Assembly (NCBI RefSeq): GCF_900269665.1
Contig: NZ_LT985361.1
Location: 6,702,649 to 6,766,648 of the forward strand
DNA from: Nocardia suismassiliense
GTDB lineage: Bacteria; Actinomycetota; Actinomycetes; Mycobacteriales; Mycobacteriaceae
DNA length: 64,000 nt
Direction: 5' to 3'
This document shows positions 7,972 to 16,352 of this stretch, piece after piece. Numbering within the stretch: the stretch's first letter is position 1; every line of letters begins with the position of its first letter. The notes under the pieces were generated by a model. That model ran no database searches. It worked only from the letters and a program-made list of their open reading frames with translations, and had not been told where the DNA came from. A program made the translations under genes and the position numbers.

Positions 7972-9411
7972 CTACTCCAGCCCCGCCGCCACAGTGGTCT
8001 CAACCGGAGCCGGGGCCTTGCTGGTCTTGGGCACGATCAACGCGCCGACGATGGCACCCGCGGCAAGCAGACCTGCGGCCAGGCGCAGGGACGTCGTGTA
8101 GCCGTCGGCCAATGTCGCTCGCCCGGTGTCGGTTCCGATGACACTGGCGGCGACCGTCACCAGGATTGCCAGCCCGAGCGAACCGCCCAGCTGCCGCACG
8201 CTGTTGAGCACGCCGGAGGCGAGCCCGGTCTGCTCGGGCGGCACCCCCGACACCGCGGCGGTGCCCATCGCGACCACCGACGCACCGATCCCGATGCTCG
8301 CAACCAGCGACGGACCCAGCAGCCCGGTCAAGAAGGTCGTCGAAGTATCGGCGAAACCGAACCACAGCAGGCCGGCGGCGCCGACCAGACCGCCGACCAG
8401 CAGCACCGGGCGCGGACCCCACTGCGGTGTCGCCACCATCGCCAGCCGCAGCCCGATCACGATGCCGACGCAGAACGGCAGGATCGCCACGCCGGTGAGT
8501 GTTGGGCTGTAACCGAGCACCCGCTGCAAGAGCTGGGCGACGAAGTAAAAACTGGCGATCTGCGCGGAGGTGAGCATGAATCCGAAGACGGTCGCGCCGA
8601 GCAGCGAGCGACGGCGCAAAAATTCGAGCGGCACCAGGGGATCCGCCGCCTTGGTCTCCACCCAGGCGAATCCGGCCAGCACCACCACGCCCACGGCAAC
8701 CCAGCCGAACACGCGCGCCGAACCCCACGCATGACTCTCGGTGGAGATCACCGCGAACACCAACGCCGTCCCCCCGAAGGTGACCAGCACCGCGCCGGGC
8801 ACATCGAGGCGGCCGCCGCGTTGCGGCACCCGGTTGTCGGTGCCGCGCAGCACCGCCACCACCGCCGCCGCGACGAACAGCAGGTTGACCCACATCACCG
8901 ACCGCCAGCCGAGATGATCGGTCAGCACACCGCTGAGCACCACTCCCACCGCGCCGCCCGCAGCGCCTGCCCCACCCCACACCGACATCGATTTCGTGCG
9001 CTCGGGGCCCTCCGGGAACTCGGAGGTGGCCAGCGCCAACGTCATCGGCGCCAGCACCGCAGCGCCGACCCCCTGCAACGCGCGCGCCGCCAGCAGTTCC
9101 CAGCCGTGCTGTGCGGCGCCACCCCACGCGCTGGCCAGGGCGAAGACGCCCAGGCTCGCGAGCAGCAGTGTGCGACGGCCGACGAGGTCGGCCAGCCTGC
9201 CGCCGAGCAGCATCAGCCCGGCGAAGGTCAGCAGGAACGCGTTGATCACCCAGCTGAGTCCGGACGGACCGAAGTGCAGCGACTCGTCGATCGCGGGCAG
9301 CGCCACGTTGACGATCGAAAGATCCACGGAGACAAGGAACATCACGAGGAACACGACGCCGAGCGTCCATCCCTTACCCGCGCCGGTTCGCTCGGTCACG
9401 ACAACCTCCAT
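7972..9411 (-). CDS. MFS drug/proton antiporter, DHA2 (14-TM) type
   Basis: A 479-aa integral membrane transporter. Family motifs are VDLSIVNVALPAI in TM1, GGRLADLVGRRTLLL (motif A) after TM2, and LQGVGAAVLAPMTLAL (motif B/C region). Length and hydrophobicity fit 14 helices, as in the EmrB/QacA group that exports hydrophobic toxic compounds. It diverges from a TetR gene across 70 bp, a classic efflux pump and repressor pair. An AT-rich promoter stretch (about 9412-9440) lies between them. Confidence 0.9.
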   Translation of the reverse strand: MEVVVTERTGAGKGWTLGVVFLVMFLVSVDLSIVNVALPAIDESLHFGPSGLSWVINAFLLTFAGLMLLGGRLADLVGRRTLLLASLGVFALASAWGGAAQHGWELLAARALQGVGAAVLAPMTLALATSEFPEGPERTKSMSVWGGAGAAGGAVGVVLSGVLTDHLGWRSVMWVNLLFVAAAVVAVLRGTDNRVPQRGGRLDVPGAVLVTFGGTALVFAVISTESHAWGSARVFGWVAVGVVVLAGFAWVETKAADPLVPLEFLRRRSLLGATVFGFMLTSAQIASFYFVAQLLQRVLGYSPTLTGVAILPFCVGIVIGLRLAMVATPQWGPRPVLLVGGLVGAAGLLWFGFADTSTTFLTGLLGPSLVASIGIGASVVAMGTAAVSGVPPEQTGLASGVLNSVRQLGGSLGLAILVTVAASVIGTDTGRATLADGYTTSLRLAAGLLAAGAIVGALIVPKTSKAPAPVETTVAAGLE

Positions 9412-9481
9412 AATTTAGTAACGCGTGTGTTTAATATAGTTAGCACAGCCTTACCTGGGTGTCGAGAGTCTGATCCGGACA
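9412..9481. promoter_or_regulatory. Divergent promoter region of the MFS and TetR genes
   Basis: A 70-bp AT-rich gap with TTAATATAG-like and TAATTTAGTAAC elements stands out from its surroundings. It must hold both promoters. I see only imperfect dyads, so I do not name a single operator. Confidence 0.5.
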
Positions 9482-10165
9482 ATGAGAGGAGTGACAAGCA
9501 ACGCGCTCCGCCGCCGCGGCCGCCCGGTCCGGGTGCCGCGCGAAGACGTCGTCGCCGCCACCACCCGAATACTCGACGGCGGCGGCGCCGAGGCCTTCAG
9601 CATGCGCAAACTCGCCGACGAGCTCGGCGTGAGCACGGCCGCCGTCTACCACCACTTCCCCACCAAAGCGGCACTGATGATCGCCGTGCTGAGCGCCCGC
9701 GCCGACCAGCTCGACCGGCCGGAACTACCCGACGCCTCCCGCGACCGGCTCGTCGCGATCATCACCTATCTGATCGACGTCCTGCATGACATGCCCTGGG
9801 TCGCCGACATTCTCGTCAGCGGCGAATCGTTCGGCCGAGCCGCCATGTGGATCCTCGACGAATTCGTCGACACCGCAACAGCACTCGGCGCCACCGACGA
9901 CTACGCCGGTTACATGTACAACGCCGTCTGGCGCTTCGTCCTGGGCGAGCTCATGATGCGCCGCGCCGACGACGAACGCACCGAAGCCACCACCGCCGGC
10001 CACCCCCGCCCCCGCTGGACCGACCAGGCCACCCCCGAAGTCCTGGCCGAATTCCCCACCACAGTCCGAATGCTCCCCCAATGGAACACCATCCGCGAGG
10101 CCTACCGCACCGAGTCAGCGGTAGGCCACTTCATCGACGGATTGATCGCCGGAATCCCCGCCTGA
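9482..10165 (+). CDS. TetR family regulator
   Basis: A 227-aa TetR regulator. The HTH is AFSMRKLADELGVSTAAVYHHFPTK-like at residues about 38-62. The C-terminal ligand domain is of the TetR_C type, with HDMPWVADILVSGESFG and a conserved aromatic region MYNAVWRFVLGEL. It probably represses the divergent MFS pump. An ATG at 9482 is used; a GTG at 9491 is possible because GAGAGGAG precedes it only closely. Its 3' end is five bases from the convergent apt stop. Confidence 0.88.
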   Translation: MRGVTSNALRRRGRPVRVPREDVVAATTRILDGGGAEAFSMRKLADELGVSTAAVYHHFPTKAALMIAVLSARADQLDRPELPDASRDRLVAIITYLIDVLHDMPWVADILVSGESFGRAAMWILDEFVDTATALGATDDYAGYMYNAVWRFVLGELMMRRADDERTEATTAGHPRPRWTDQATPEVLAEFPTTVRMLPQWNTIREAYRTESAVGHFIDGLIAGIPA

Positions 10166-10170
10166 GGCGG

Positions 10171-10743
10171 TCAGACCTGGACGATGGAGGTCAGGGGGTA
10201 AGCCCCCTGGTGGTCGCGGCCGTTGAGGAAGGTCAGTTCCAGGACTACCGCGGCGGCGATGACTTCGGCGCCGGCTTGGGCGAAGAGGTCGGCGGCGGCG
10301 GCGAGGGTGCCGCCGGTGGCGAGCACGTCGTCGAGGAGCAGGATGCGGCGGCCGCGCAGGTCGACGCCGTCGGCGGGGATCTCCAAAGCGGCGGTGCCGT
10401 ATTCGAGCTGGTATTCGCGGCGCAGGACCGGCGGCGGGAGTTTGCCTGCCTTGCGGACGGCGAGCACGCCGGTGCCGAGGCTGGCGGCGACGCCCGCGCC
10501 GGTGAGGAAGCCGCGGGCGTCGATGCCGGCGACCAGGTCAGCGTCGGGGGCGCAGGCGGCGAGGCAGTCGATGACGGAGCGGAAGCCTTCGGCGTCGGCG
10601 AAGACGGGGGTGAGGTCGGCGAAACGGATGCCGGGGGCGGGGAAGTCGTCGCGCCAGCGGGTCAACTGCTCGACCGCGTGCGCGGCCCGGCCGGTCCGAT
10701 CGGCGGCTAACTCCTCGGACTCGATCGCCGCGTGCTTACTCAT
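10171..10743 (-). CDS. apt: Adenine phosphoribosyltransferase
   Basis: A 190-aa APRT that converts adenine and PRPP to AMP (purine salvage). The PRPP-binding motif RRILLLDDVLATGGTLAAA lies at about residues 130-148; VAGIDARGFLTGAGVA and the RKAGKLPPPVL loop are also typical. The ATG at 10743 has GGAGAGG in front; the longer frame to 10812 is Arg-rich and unlikely. It follows the oligopeptide-binding-like lipoprotein gene with 72 bp between, the same order as Rv2585c-Rv2584c in M. tuberculosis. Confidence 0.93.
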   Translation of the reverse strand: MSKHAAIESEELAADRTGRAAHAVEQLTRWRDDFPAPGIRFADLTPVFADAEGFRSVIDCLAACAPDADLVAGIDARGFLTGAGVAASLGTGVLAVRKAGKLPPPVLRREYQLEYGTAALEIPADGVDLRGRRILLLDDVLATGGTLAAAADLFAQAGAEVIAAAVVLELTFLNGRDHQGAYPLTSIVQV

Positions 10744-10815
10744 CGACACCTCTCCATCATCACACCAAGGAGCGCGGGCACGGGCGAATACCCGGGCCCG
10801 CACCCACAGCACCTG

Positions 10816-12534
10816 TCACCGCTTCAACACCCAGCGGTCCATGTTCCAACCCGACCCCGCCTGATTGGGCGCGGCGATCCCGTTCTGCAGACCACCGCCG
10901 AACGCGATCGTGCGCGGGGTGGCGAACAAGGGAATGCTCGGCAGCTCCGCCCACAGCAGGTTCTCGGCATCGGTCAGCAGCCTCAGCTGTGTGGTCGAGT
11001 TGTCGTCGGCCACAAGCTGATCGGTGATCGAATCGTAGCGGCCGTTACCGAATCGCCCGAAATTGAGCCCGCTACCGGTGCGCAACGCACTGGTGGCCGC
11101 GACCCCGGTCAGCGATCCGGCCGGGCCTGGCGCGGCGGCGGTACTGGCCAGGACAGCGTCGACTTTGCCCTCGGTGAGCTGGGACGGGGCGAAATCGGCC
11201 GCCCCGGCGTCGACGACGGTGATACCCGCCGGCTTGCAGGCTTCCGTGATCATCGCCACGGTCTGCGCGCGACGTTCATCAGGACGCAGATAGCCGATGC
11301 GGATGGTCGGATTGTTGGTCCGCGACGCGGCGACGGCTTGCGTCGAGGCGGGCACGTCGCCGCCGCCGAACTTGCCTGCCGCACCGGTGACCGACGGATA
11401 GAACAGCGAATCCTGCTGCACGATATGCCCGTTCAGCGGCCCGGAACCGAGCCCGCTCTTGGGCGCGTCCGGCACTTTGCCGAGCTTGTCGAACAGCGCC
11501 TGGCGCGGCACGCACAGCGCGAATGCCCGGCGCATGTCGACCGAGCCGAACACCCCGCCGGTCGAGAGCACCAGCTGCTCGGCGCCCCGCCCGGGCAGGT
11601 TCTGCACCCGGAACCCTTCCAGGTTCAGGTCTTTGATCGATCCGGTACCGATGTCGACGACACCGAGGGCGCTGTCGCCCTCCTTGGATTTCAGGTCGAC
11701 GTTCTTGGGCCAGATCAGGATTCGACCGGTCTCCGGCTTGGTACCCCACCACCGTTCGTTGGCGACCAGTACCAAACCGTCCTTCTCGCTGAAGGATTCG
11801 ATCCGGTACGGCCCGGACGACGGGAACCGCGTCAGGTCGAGATTGCTGCCGAAGGCCCAGCCGGTGTTCCAGAATTCGGCGATCCGCCCGAGCGCGCTCG
11901 GATCGGCGGATTGCAAGGCGGACACCACATTCGGCACGTTCGCCACCCGCGCCGCGACATGCGCGGGCACCAGCTCGCCCGCGGTGAACAGGTTGCGCCA
12001 GGCCGAGTAGTGCCGATCCGGCCGGAACACCACCGTGGCGTCGCGCGAGCCGGGCTGGCAGTCCACCCGTTCGATGTCGGCGTAGCCCGCGGTGCTCGCG
12101 GCGTCGAACAGCGGAATCGGCCCTCGGTCACCGGGTTTGGTGAATCGCCCGCTGTGCGACGCCCAGGCGAGCACCAGGTCGTCACAGGAGGTGGGTACGC
12201 CGTCGGAGTACACACCGTCGGGGTTGAGCCGGTACTGGATGGTCTGGACGTCGCCGGGCACCTCCTTGGCGGTGCCGAAGTCGGTGTCGGCGACCTGCTG
12301 CCCCTCGGGTCCGGTGTAGAAGAACCCGGTGAGCACCCGGGCGAACACCGCGCTTGCGCCGCTGCTCGCACCGAGGGTGCTGCCGCCGTTGTAGCTGGCG
12401 ACGGTGGCGTCCACGGCATAAGCAATGGACGGCACCTGGTTCTTGCTCGAGCACCCGGCCGCCAGTCCGGCGGCCAGGGTGCCCGCGGCCACCACCGCGA
12501 TCAGACGTACCGCTCGGCTGCGTGGCTTGCGCAT
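10816..12534 (-). CDS. Family 5 extracellular solute-binding lipoprotein (Rv2585c-like)
   Basis: A 572-aa exported lipoprotein. The basic start and hydrophobic segment end in the lipobox LAAGC at about residue 27. The mature part resembles peptide/nickel-binding SBP_bac_5 proteins (QTIQYRLNPDGVYSDG, GPYRIESFSEKDGLVLVANE). The ATG at 12534 has AGGGG upstream. It sits between secF and apt, as in mycobacteria, with no dedicated permease genes nearby, so transport of a peptide is not certain. It begins 16 bp after secF, so it belongs to the yajC-secD-secF transcript. Confidence 0.87.
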   Translation of the reverse strand: MRKPRSRAVRLIAVVAAGTLAAGLAAGCSSKNQVPSIAYAVDATVASYNGGSTLGASSGASAVFARVLTGFFYTGPEGQQVADTDFGTAKEVPGDVQTIQYRLNPDGVYSDGVPTSCDDLVLAWASHSGRFTKPGDRGPIPLFDAASTAGYADIERVDCQPGSRDATVVFRPDRHYSAWRNLFTAGELVPAHVAARVANVPNVVSALQSADPSALGRIAEFWNTGWAFGSNLDLTRFPSSGPYRIESFSEKDGLVLVANERWWGTKPETGRILIWPKNVDLKSKEGDSALGVVDIGTGSIKDLNLEGFRVQNLPGRGAEQLVLSTGGVFGSVDMRRAFALCVPRQALFDKLGKVPDAPKSGLGSGPLNGHIVQQDSLFYPSVTGAAGKFGGGDVPASTQAVAASRTNNPTIRIGYLRPDERRAQTVAMITEACKPAGITVVDAGAADFAPSQLTEGKVDAVLASTAAAPGPAGSLTGVAATSALRTGSGLNFGRFGNGRYDSITDQLVADDNSTTQLRLLTDAENLLWAELPSIPLFATPRTIAFGGGLQNGIAAPNQAGSGWNMDRWVLKR

Positions 12535-12550
12535 GAAACCCCTGTCTGTG

Positions 12551-13774
12551 TCAGTGCCGCCGCTTCTGCCGTTTCCCGCTCGGGCGCGCGCCCGGGCGGG
12601 GCGCCTGCCCCGGTTCCCGCGGCCTGCGCGGTTCGTCGTCGTAACCACGGCCGGTCGCGGCGGTGGCCCGGCGTTCCGCCTCGTAACCGGCCCGCGCGCT
12701 CGCGGCCCCGGCCCGGCGGGACATGACCCGGTCGGTGTGCTTGGCGACCGGACCCCAGCGTTCCTTGATCGACACCAGCAGCGGTGTCGCGAAGAAGATG
12801 GAGGAGTAGGTGCCGACCAGCAGACCGACCAACTGCACCAGCGCGAGGTCCTTGAGCGTGCCGACGCCGAGCATCCAGACCGCGATGACCATCAGCGCGA
12901 CGATCGGCAGGATGCCGATGAGCGCGGTGTTGATGGACCGCATCAGGGTCTGGTTCACCGCGAGGTTGGCCTGCTCACCGTAGGTGCGCCTGCTCAAATG
13001 CAGGATGCCCCTGGTGTTCTCCTCGACCTTGTCGAATACGACCACCGAGTCGTAGAGCGAGAAGCCGAGGATGGTCAGGATGCCGATCACGGTCGCCGGG
13101 CTCACCTCGAAGCCGACCAGCGAGTACACACCCGCCGTGACGGCGACGTCGAAGATCAGCGCGGCCAGCGCGGCGATCGCCATGTGCGTTTCGAACCGGA
13201 TGGCGATGTAGATGACGACCAGCACCAGGAACACCGCCAGCGCGATGAGCGCCTTGCGGGTGATCTGGCTACCCCAGGTCTCGCTGACGTCCGAGGCGCT
13301 GATCGCGGCCCGGCTGGGGTTACCGTCCTTGCCCTTGGGCTGGAACTCGGTGAACAACGCGTTGTTCAGCTTGTCCACCTGGTCCTTGTCCAGCGCCTCG
13401 GAGCGGATCAGGATGGTGGCGTTGCCGCCGCTGCCGACGGTCTGCACCGAGACGGGATCGGTGCCGATCGCGGACCGGTAGACGTTCTCGACCTCACTGG
13501 TGCTCGCACCCGCGGCGGGGAACTGGATGCGCGAGCCGCCCTCGAAGTCGATGCCGAAGTTGAAGCCACGGAAAATGATGCTGCCCAACGAGATCAGGAT
13601 GATCGCGGCGGGGATCAGGTACCACATCCGGCGCTTGCCGATGACGTCGATGGCGCCGGTGCCGGTGTAGAGCCGGTTGAAGAAACCGTGCTTGGGCTGC
13701 TCGGACACCGCGGTGAACACGTCCGTGGTCTCGGCCGGGTTCTCGGGGCGCGAGGTGCTCGTGTGATTGGTCAT
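12551..13774 (-). CDS. secF: Protein translocase subunit SecF
   Basis: A 407-aa membrane protein that, with SecD and YajC, uses the proton gradient to help complete Sec-dependent export. Markers are FGIDFEGGSRIQFP after TM1, the C-terminal membrane block with ILTILGFSLYDSVVVFDKV, and RSINTALIGILPIVALMV. The C-terminus is an Arg-rich cytosolic tail. The ATG at 13774 lies 7 bp after secD and has GAAAACGAG upstream. The order yajC-secD-secF is standard. Confidence 0.95.
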   Translation of the reverse strand: MTNHTSTSRPENPAETTDVFTAVSEQPKHGFFNRLYTGTGAIDVIGKRRMWYLIPAAIILISLGSIIFRGFNFGIDFEGGSRIQFPAAGASTSEVENVYRSAIGTDPVSVQTVGSGGNATILIRSEALDKDQVDKLNNALFTEFQPKGKDGNPSRAAISASDVSETWGSQITRKALIALAVFLVLVVIYIAIRFETHMAIAALAALIFDVAVTAGVYSLVGFEVSPATVIGILTILGFSLYDSVVVFDKVEENTRGILHLSRRTYGEQANLAVNQTLMRSINTALIGILPIVALMVIAVWMLGVGTLKDLALVQLVGLLVGTYSSIFFATPLLVSIKERWGPVAKHTDRVMSRRAGAASARAGYEAERRATAATGRGYDDEPRRPREPGQAPRPGARPSGKRQKRRH

Positions 13775-13781
13775 CTCGTTT

Positions 13782-15497
13782 TCACGCCTTCCCGAGTGCG
13801 GCCTGGGCCGCCTTCCGCTCGCGCGCGATCTGCTGGACCGCACCGAGGCCGTTCACCGACGGTTTCGCCCAGAAGTTCGTGCGCGAGGCGAGCAATACCA
13901 GCGGCGAGGTCATCAGGAACACCACGACGACGTCGAGGATGGTGGTGAGGCCGAGGGTGAACGCGAAGCCCTTCACCTGCCCGACCGCGAGGATGTAGAG
14001 CACCGCGGCGGCGATGAAGCTGACCGCGTTGCCGGACAGAATGGTCCGGCGGGCCCGCTGCCAGCCGCGTGGCGCGGCGGAACGGAAGCTGCGGCCCTCG
14101 CGCATCTCGTCCTTGATGCGTTCGAAGAACACCACGAACGAGTCGGCGGTCATACCGATACCGATGATCAGACCGGCGATACCGGCCAGGTCGAGGGTGA
14201 ACCCGATCCATCTGCCGAGCAGCACCATGATGCCGTAGACCGCGAGACCCGAAGCCACCAGCGACAATCCGGTGACGAACCCGAGCATTCGGTAGTAGGC
14301 GAGGCAGTAGAGCAACACCACGGCCAAGCCGATCGCACCGGCGAGCAGGCCCGCCTTCAGCGAGGACAGCCCCAGCGTCGCCGACACCGTCTCGGCCTCC
14401 GAGGTCTGGAACGACAGCGGCAGCGAACCGTACTTCAGGGTGTTCGCCAGTTCCTTGGCGGACGCGGCGGTGAAGTTACCGGAGATCTGGGTGCGGCCGC
14501 CCTGCTGCGGGCCCTGCTGCACGACCGGCGCGCTGACCACCTTGGTGTCGAGCACGAAGGCGACCCGCTTGTTGACGTACTCGCCGGTGAGCTGGGACCA
14601 GGCGTCGCTACCCGCGGACTTGAACTCCAGGTACACCTCGTGCCGCGCCTGCTGGGTGTTCATGCCCGAGGTGGCGCTCTTGATCTCCTGGCCGTCGATG
14701 CGGCTCTTGTCGAGCAGCAGGATCTCCTGGCCGTCGGTGGAGCAGGCGACCAGCGGCAGGTTCGGATCGTCGTTGCCCTGCAACGGATCCGGCTTGCTGC
14801 AATCCAGGGCGGCCATCGCGGCCTGCGCGATGTTCGGGTCGGAGCTCTGCCGGACCGCCTTGGCGTCCTGAATCTCCTTGACCGCCAGTTCCTGCGGCGT
14901 CAGATTCGGATCGGCGGGCGGTTGTGTCGGTGCCTGGGCCGGGAACACACGCTGCTGCGGGGCCGGCTCCGGCTGCGGAGCGGGGACCTCACCCGAGGCC
15001 GGTGCGCCGACGGACGGCGCCGAGTCGGCAGGCGCGGGCGCCGGTGCCTCACCCGCGGCAGGCGGTGGCGCCTCACCGGGGGCCGGTGCGGCCGGCGGCG
15101 CCTGGCCGCGCTGCGCCGCGGGCACGGCGTTGAGCACCGGACGGATGTACAGCTTGGCGGTGGTCGCCAGTGCGCGCGCCTGCGCCCCGTCGTCACCCGG
15201 CACCGTGATCACCAGGTTGTCGCCGTCGATGACGACCTCGGACCCGGCGACACCGAGACCGTTGACCCGGTTCTCGATGATCTCCTGCGCCTTCTTCAGG
15301 CTGTCTTGGTTCGGCTTGCCGCCGTCCGGGGTGCGAGCGGTCAGCGTGACCCGGGTACCACCCTGGAGGTCGATGCCGAGCCGTGGTGTCGAGGATTTGT
15401 CACCGGTGAAGAACACCAGCGCATAGATCACGGCCAGCAGCGCGGCGTAGACACCGAGCAGCCGGAGCGGATGCGCCGATCCCTGGGAAGGTGGCAC
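13782..15497 (-). CDS. secD: Protein translocase subunit SecD
   Basis: A 571-aa SecD. The start is GTG, with TAGGAGA nine bases upstream. TM1 is followed by LGIDLQGGTRVTLTA, and the C-terminal TM block has VALIIGIGMTADSFVVFFE-like sequence (IIGIGMTADSFVVFFERIK). An unusual Ala/Pro/Gly-rich insertion (about residues 138-200, with PAPAPGEAPPP-type repeats) is placed in the periplasmic P1 domain. Such low-complexity insertions occur in actinobacterial SecD, but this one is long. It is co-transcribed with secF and probably yajC. Confidence 0.95.
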   Translation of the reverse strand: MPPSQGSAHPLRLLGVYAALLAVIYALVFFTGDKSSTPRLGIDLQGGTRVTLTARTPDGGKPNQDSLKKAQEIIENRVNGLGVAGSEVVIDGDNLVITVPGDDGAQARALATTAKLYIRPVLNAVPAAQRGQAPPAAPAPGEAPPPAAGEAPAPAPADSAPSVGAPASGEVPAPQPEPAPQQRVFPAQAPTQPPADPNLTPQELAVKEIQDAKAVRQSSDPNIAQAAMAALDCSKPDPLQGNDDPNLPLVACSTDGQEILLLDKSRIDGQEIKSATSGMNTQQARHEVYLEFKSAGSDAWSQLTGEYVNKRVAFVLDTKVVSAPVVQQGPQQGGRTQISGNFTAASAKELANTLKYGSLPLSFQTSEAETVSATLGLSSLKAGLLAGAIGLAVVLLYCLAYYRMLGFVTGLSLVASGLAVYGIMVLLGRWIGFTLDLAGIAGLIIGIGMTADSFVVFFERIKDEMREGRSFRSAAPRGWQRARRTILSGNAVSFIAAAVLYILAVGQVKGFAFTLGLTTILDVVVVFLMTSPLVLLASRTNFWAKPSVNGLGAVQQIARERKAAQAALGKA

Positions 15498-15584
15498 AGT
15501 ACGTCATCTCCTAGGCGGGAAGTCGAGAGTGGAACAGGCAAGCACACCCCAGCGTCGCCGGGTGCGGGCAGTAATGGCGTGAAC

Positions 15585-15610
15585 GACGGCCCGCCGGTCG
15601 GCGGGCCGTC
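15585..15610 (-). terminator. Strong hairpin between yajC and secD
   Basis: Perfect 11-bp GC-rich arms (15585-15595 and 15600-15610) with a four-base loop begin 20 bp after the yajC stop. It lies inside the yajC-secD gap, so it may attenuate or stabilise the operon transcript rather than end it. No T-tract follows. Confidence 0.55.
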
Positions 15611-15629
15611 GCAAGCACCGAACCGGCGA

Positions 15630-15995
15630 TCAGTCCTTGGTCAGCCGGGTCTGGGTCTGCTCGGGGGATTCCTCGATCGCGTCGACCGCGGTCGCACCGG
15701 TCGAGTCGGTGTCGATCGCGTCGGTGACGGCCTCGGTCTCGGTCTCGACGCGCACCTCGCGGATGGCCGCGCGCAGCCACGTCGTCACGACCTCCTCGGC
15801 GATCTCGAGATCGACCGTGGTGTCGTCGAGATCGACGACGGTGCCGTACAGCCCCGACGTGGTGATGACCTGGTCGCCGGCCTTGAGGCTGTCCTGCATC
15901 TCCGTGACCTTGGCGGCTTCCCGCTTCTGGCGGCGGACACCGAGGAACATCGGCACGAGCAGGGCTACCAGCAGCAGCGGAAACAGAAGTTCCAT
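15630..15995 (-). CDS. yajC: Preprotein translocase subunit YajC
   Basis: A 121-aa single-pass protein. One N-terminal TM segment (LLFPLLLVALLVPMFLG) is followed by RRQKREAAKVTEMQDSL and GDQVITTSGLYGTVVDLDD, the YajC signature. The acidic, Thr-rich tail is variable in the family. It is the first gene of the yajC-secD-secF-lipoprotein-apt block. Confidence 0.92.
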   Translation of the reverse strand: MELLFPLLLVALLVPMFLGVRRQKREAAKVTEMQDSLKAGDQVITTSGLYGTVVDLDDTTVDLEIAEEVVTTWLRAAIREVRVETETEAVTDAIDTDSTGATAVDAIEESPEQTQTRLTKD

Positions 15996-16352
15996 CGTCG
16001 AAGTCAGTCCCTAGTCTTGTGGGTGGGATGGGTATGTATCCAGACAGTCTGCCAGTTCATGTCTCCGCCGCCACACCGGCACACCTGCTGGGGAGCACGG
16101 CTGCGCGGATCGGCCATATCGCACCCGGAATTCGACGCGGCCACCGGAGTGCGAAGAGCCCGGTCGGTTTGCCCGTAAATTCTCCGCCCGGAAACGTATC
16201 CGCAGCGAATTACGTTGGCATACAGTAGAAATCGCAGGGAATTCATCAGCGCAGGACGTCCCGACGGCGTGGCCGGGGAGCCTGATCTACGCACGAACTC
16301 ATCGATCGTCGAGCCGTGTCCCGGGACGTCCTGTGCGTTCACAAAGGGGAAG
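15996..16352. promoter_or_regulatory. Divergent region yajC / hydrolase with paired GGACGTCC palindromes
   Basis: This 357-bp gap holds both promoters. Two inverted copies of a 15-base element (16249-16263 and 16322-16336, one mismatch) each contain the palindrome GGACGTCC, with centres 70 bp apart. The right copy ends 17 bases before the hydrolase start. They could be a two-site operator. No small gene is convincing. Confidence 0.4.
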
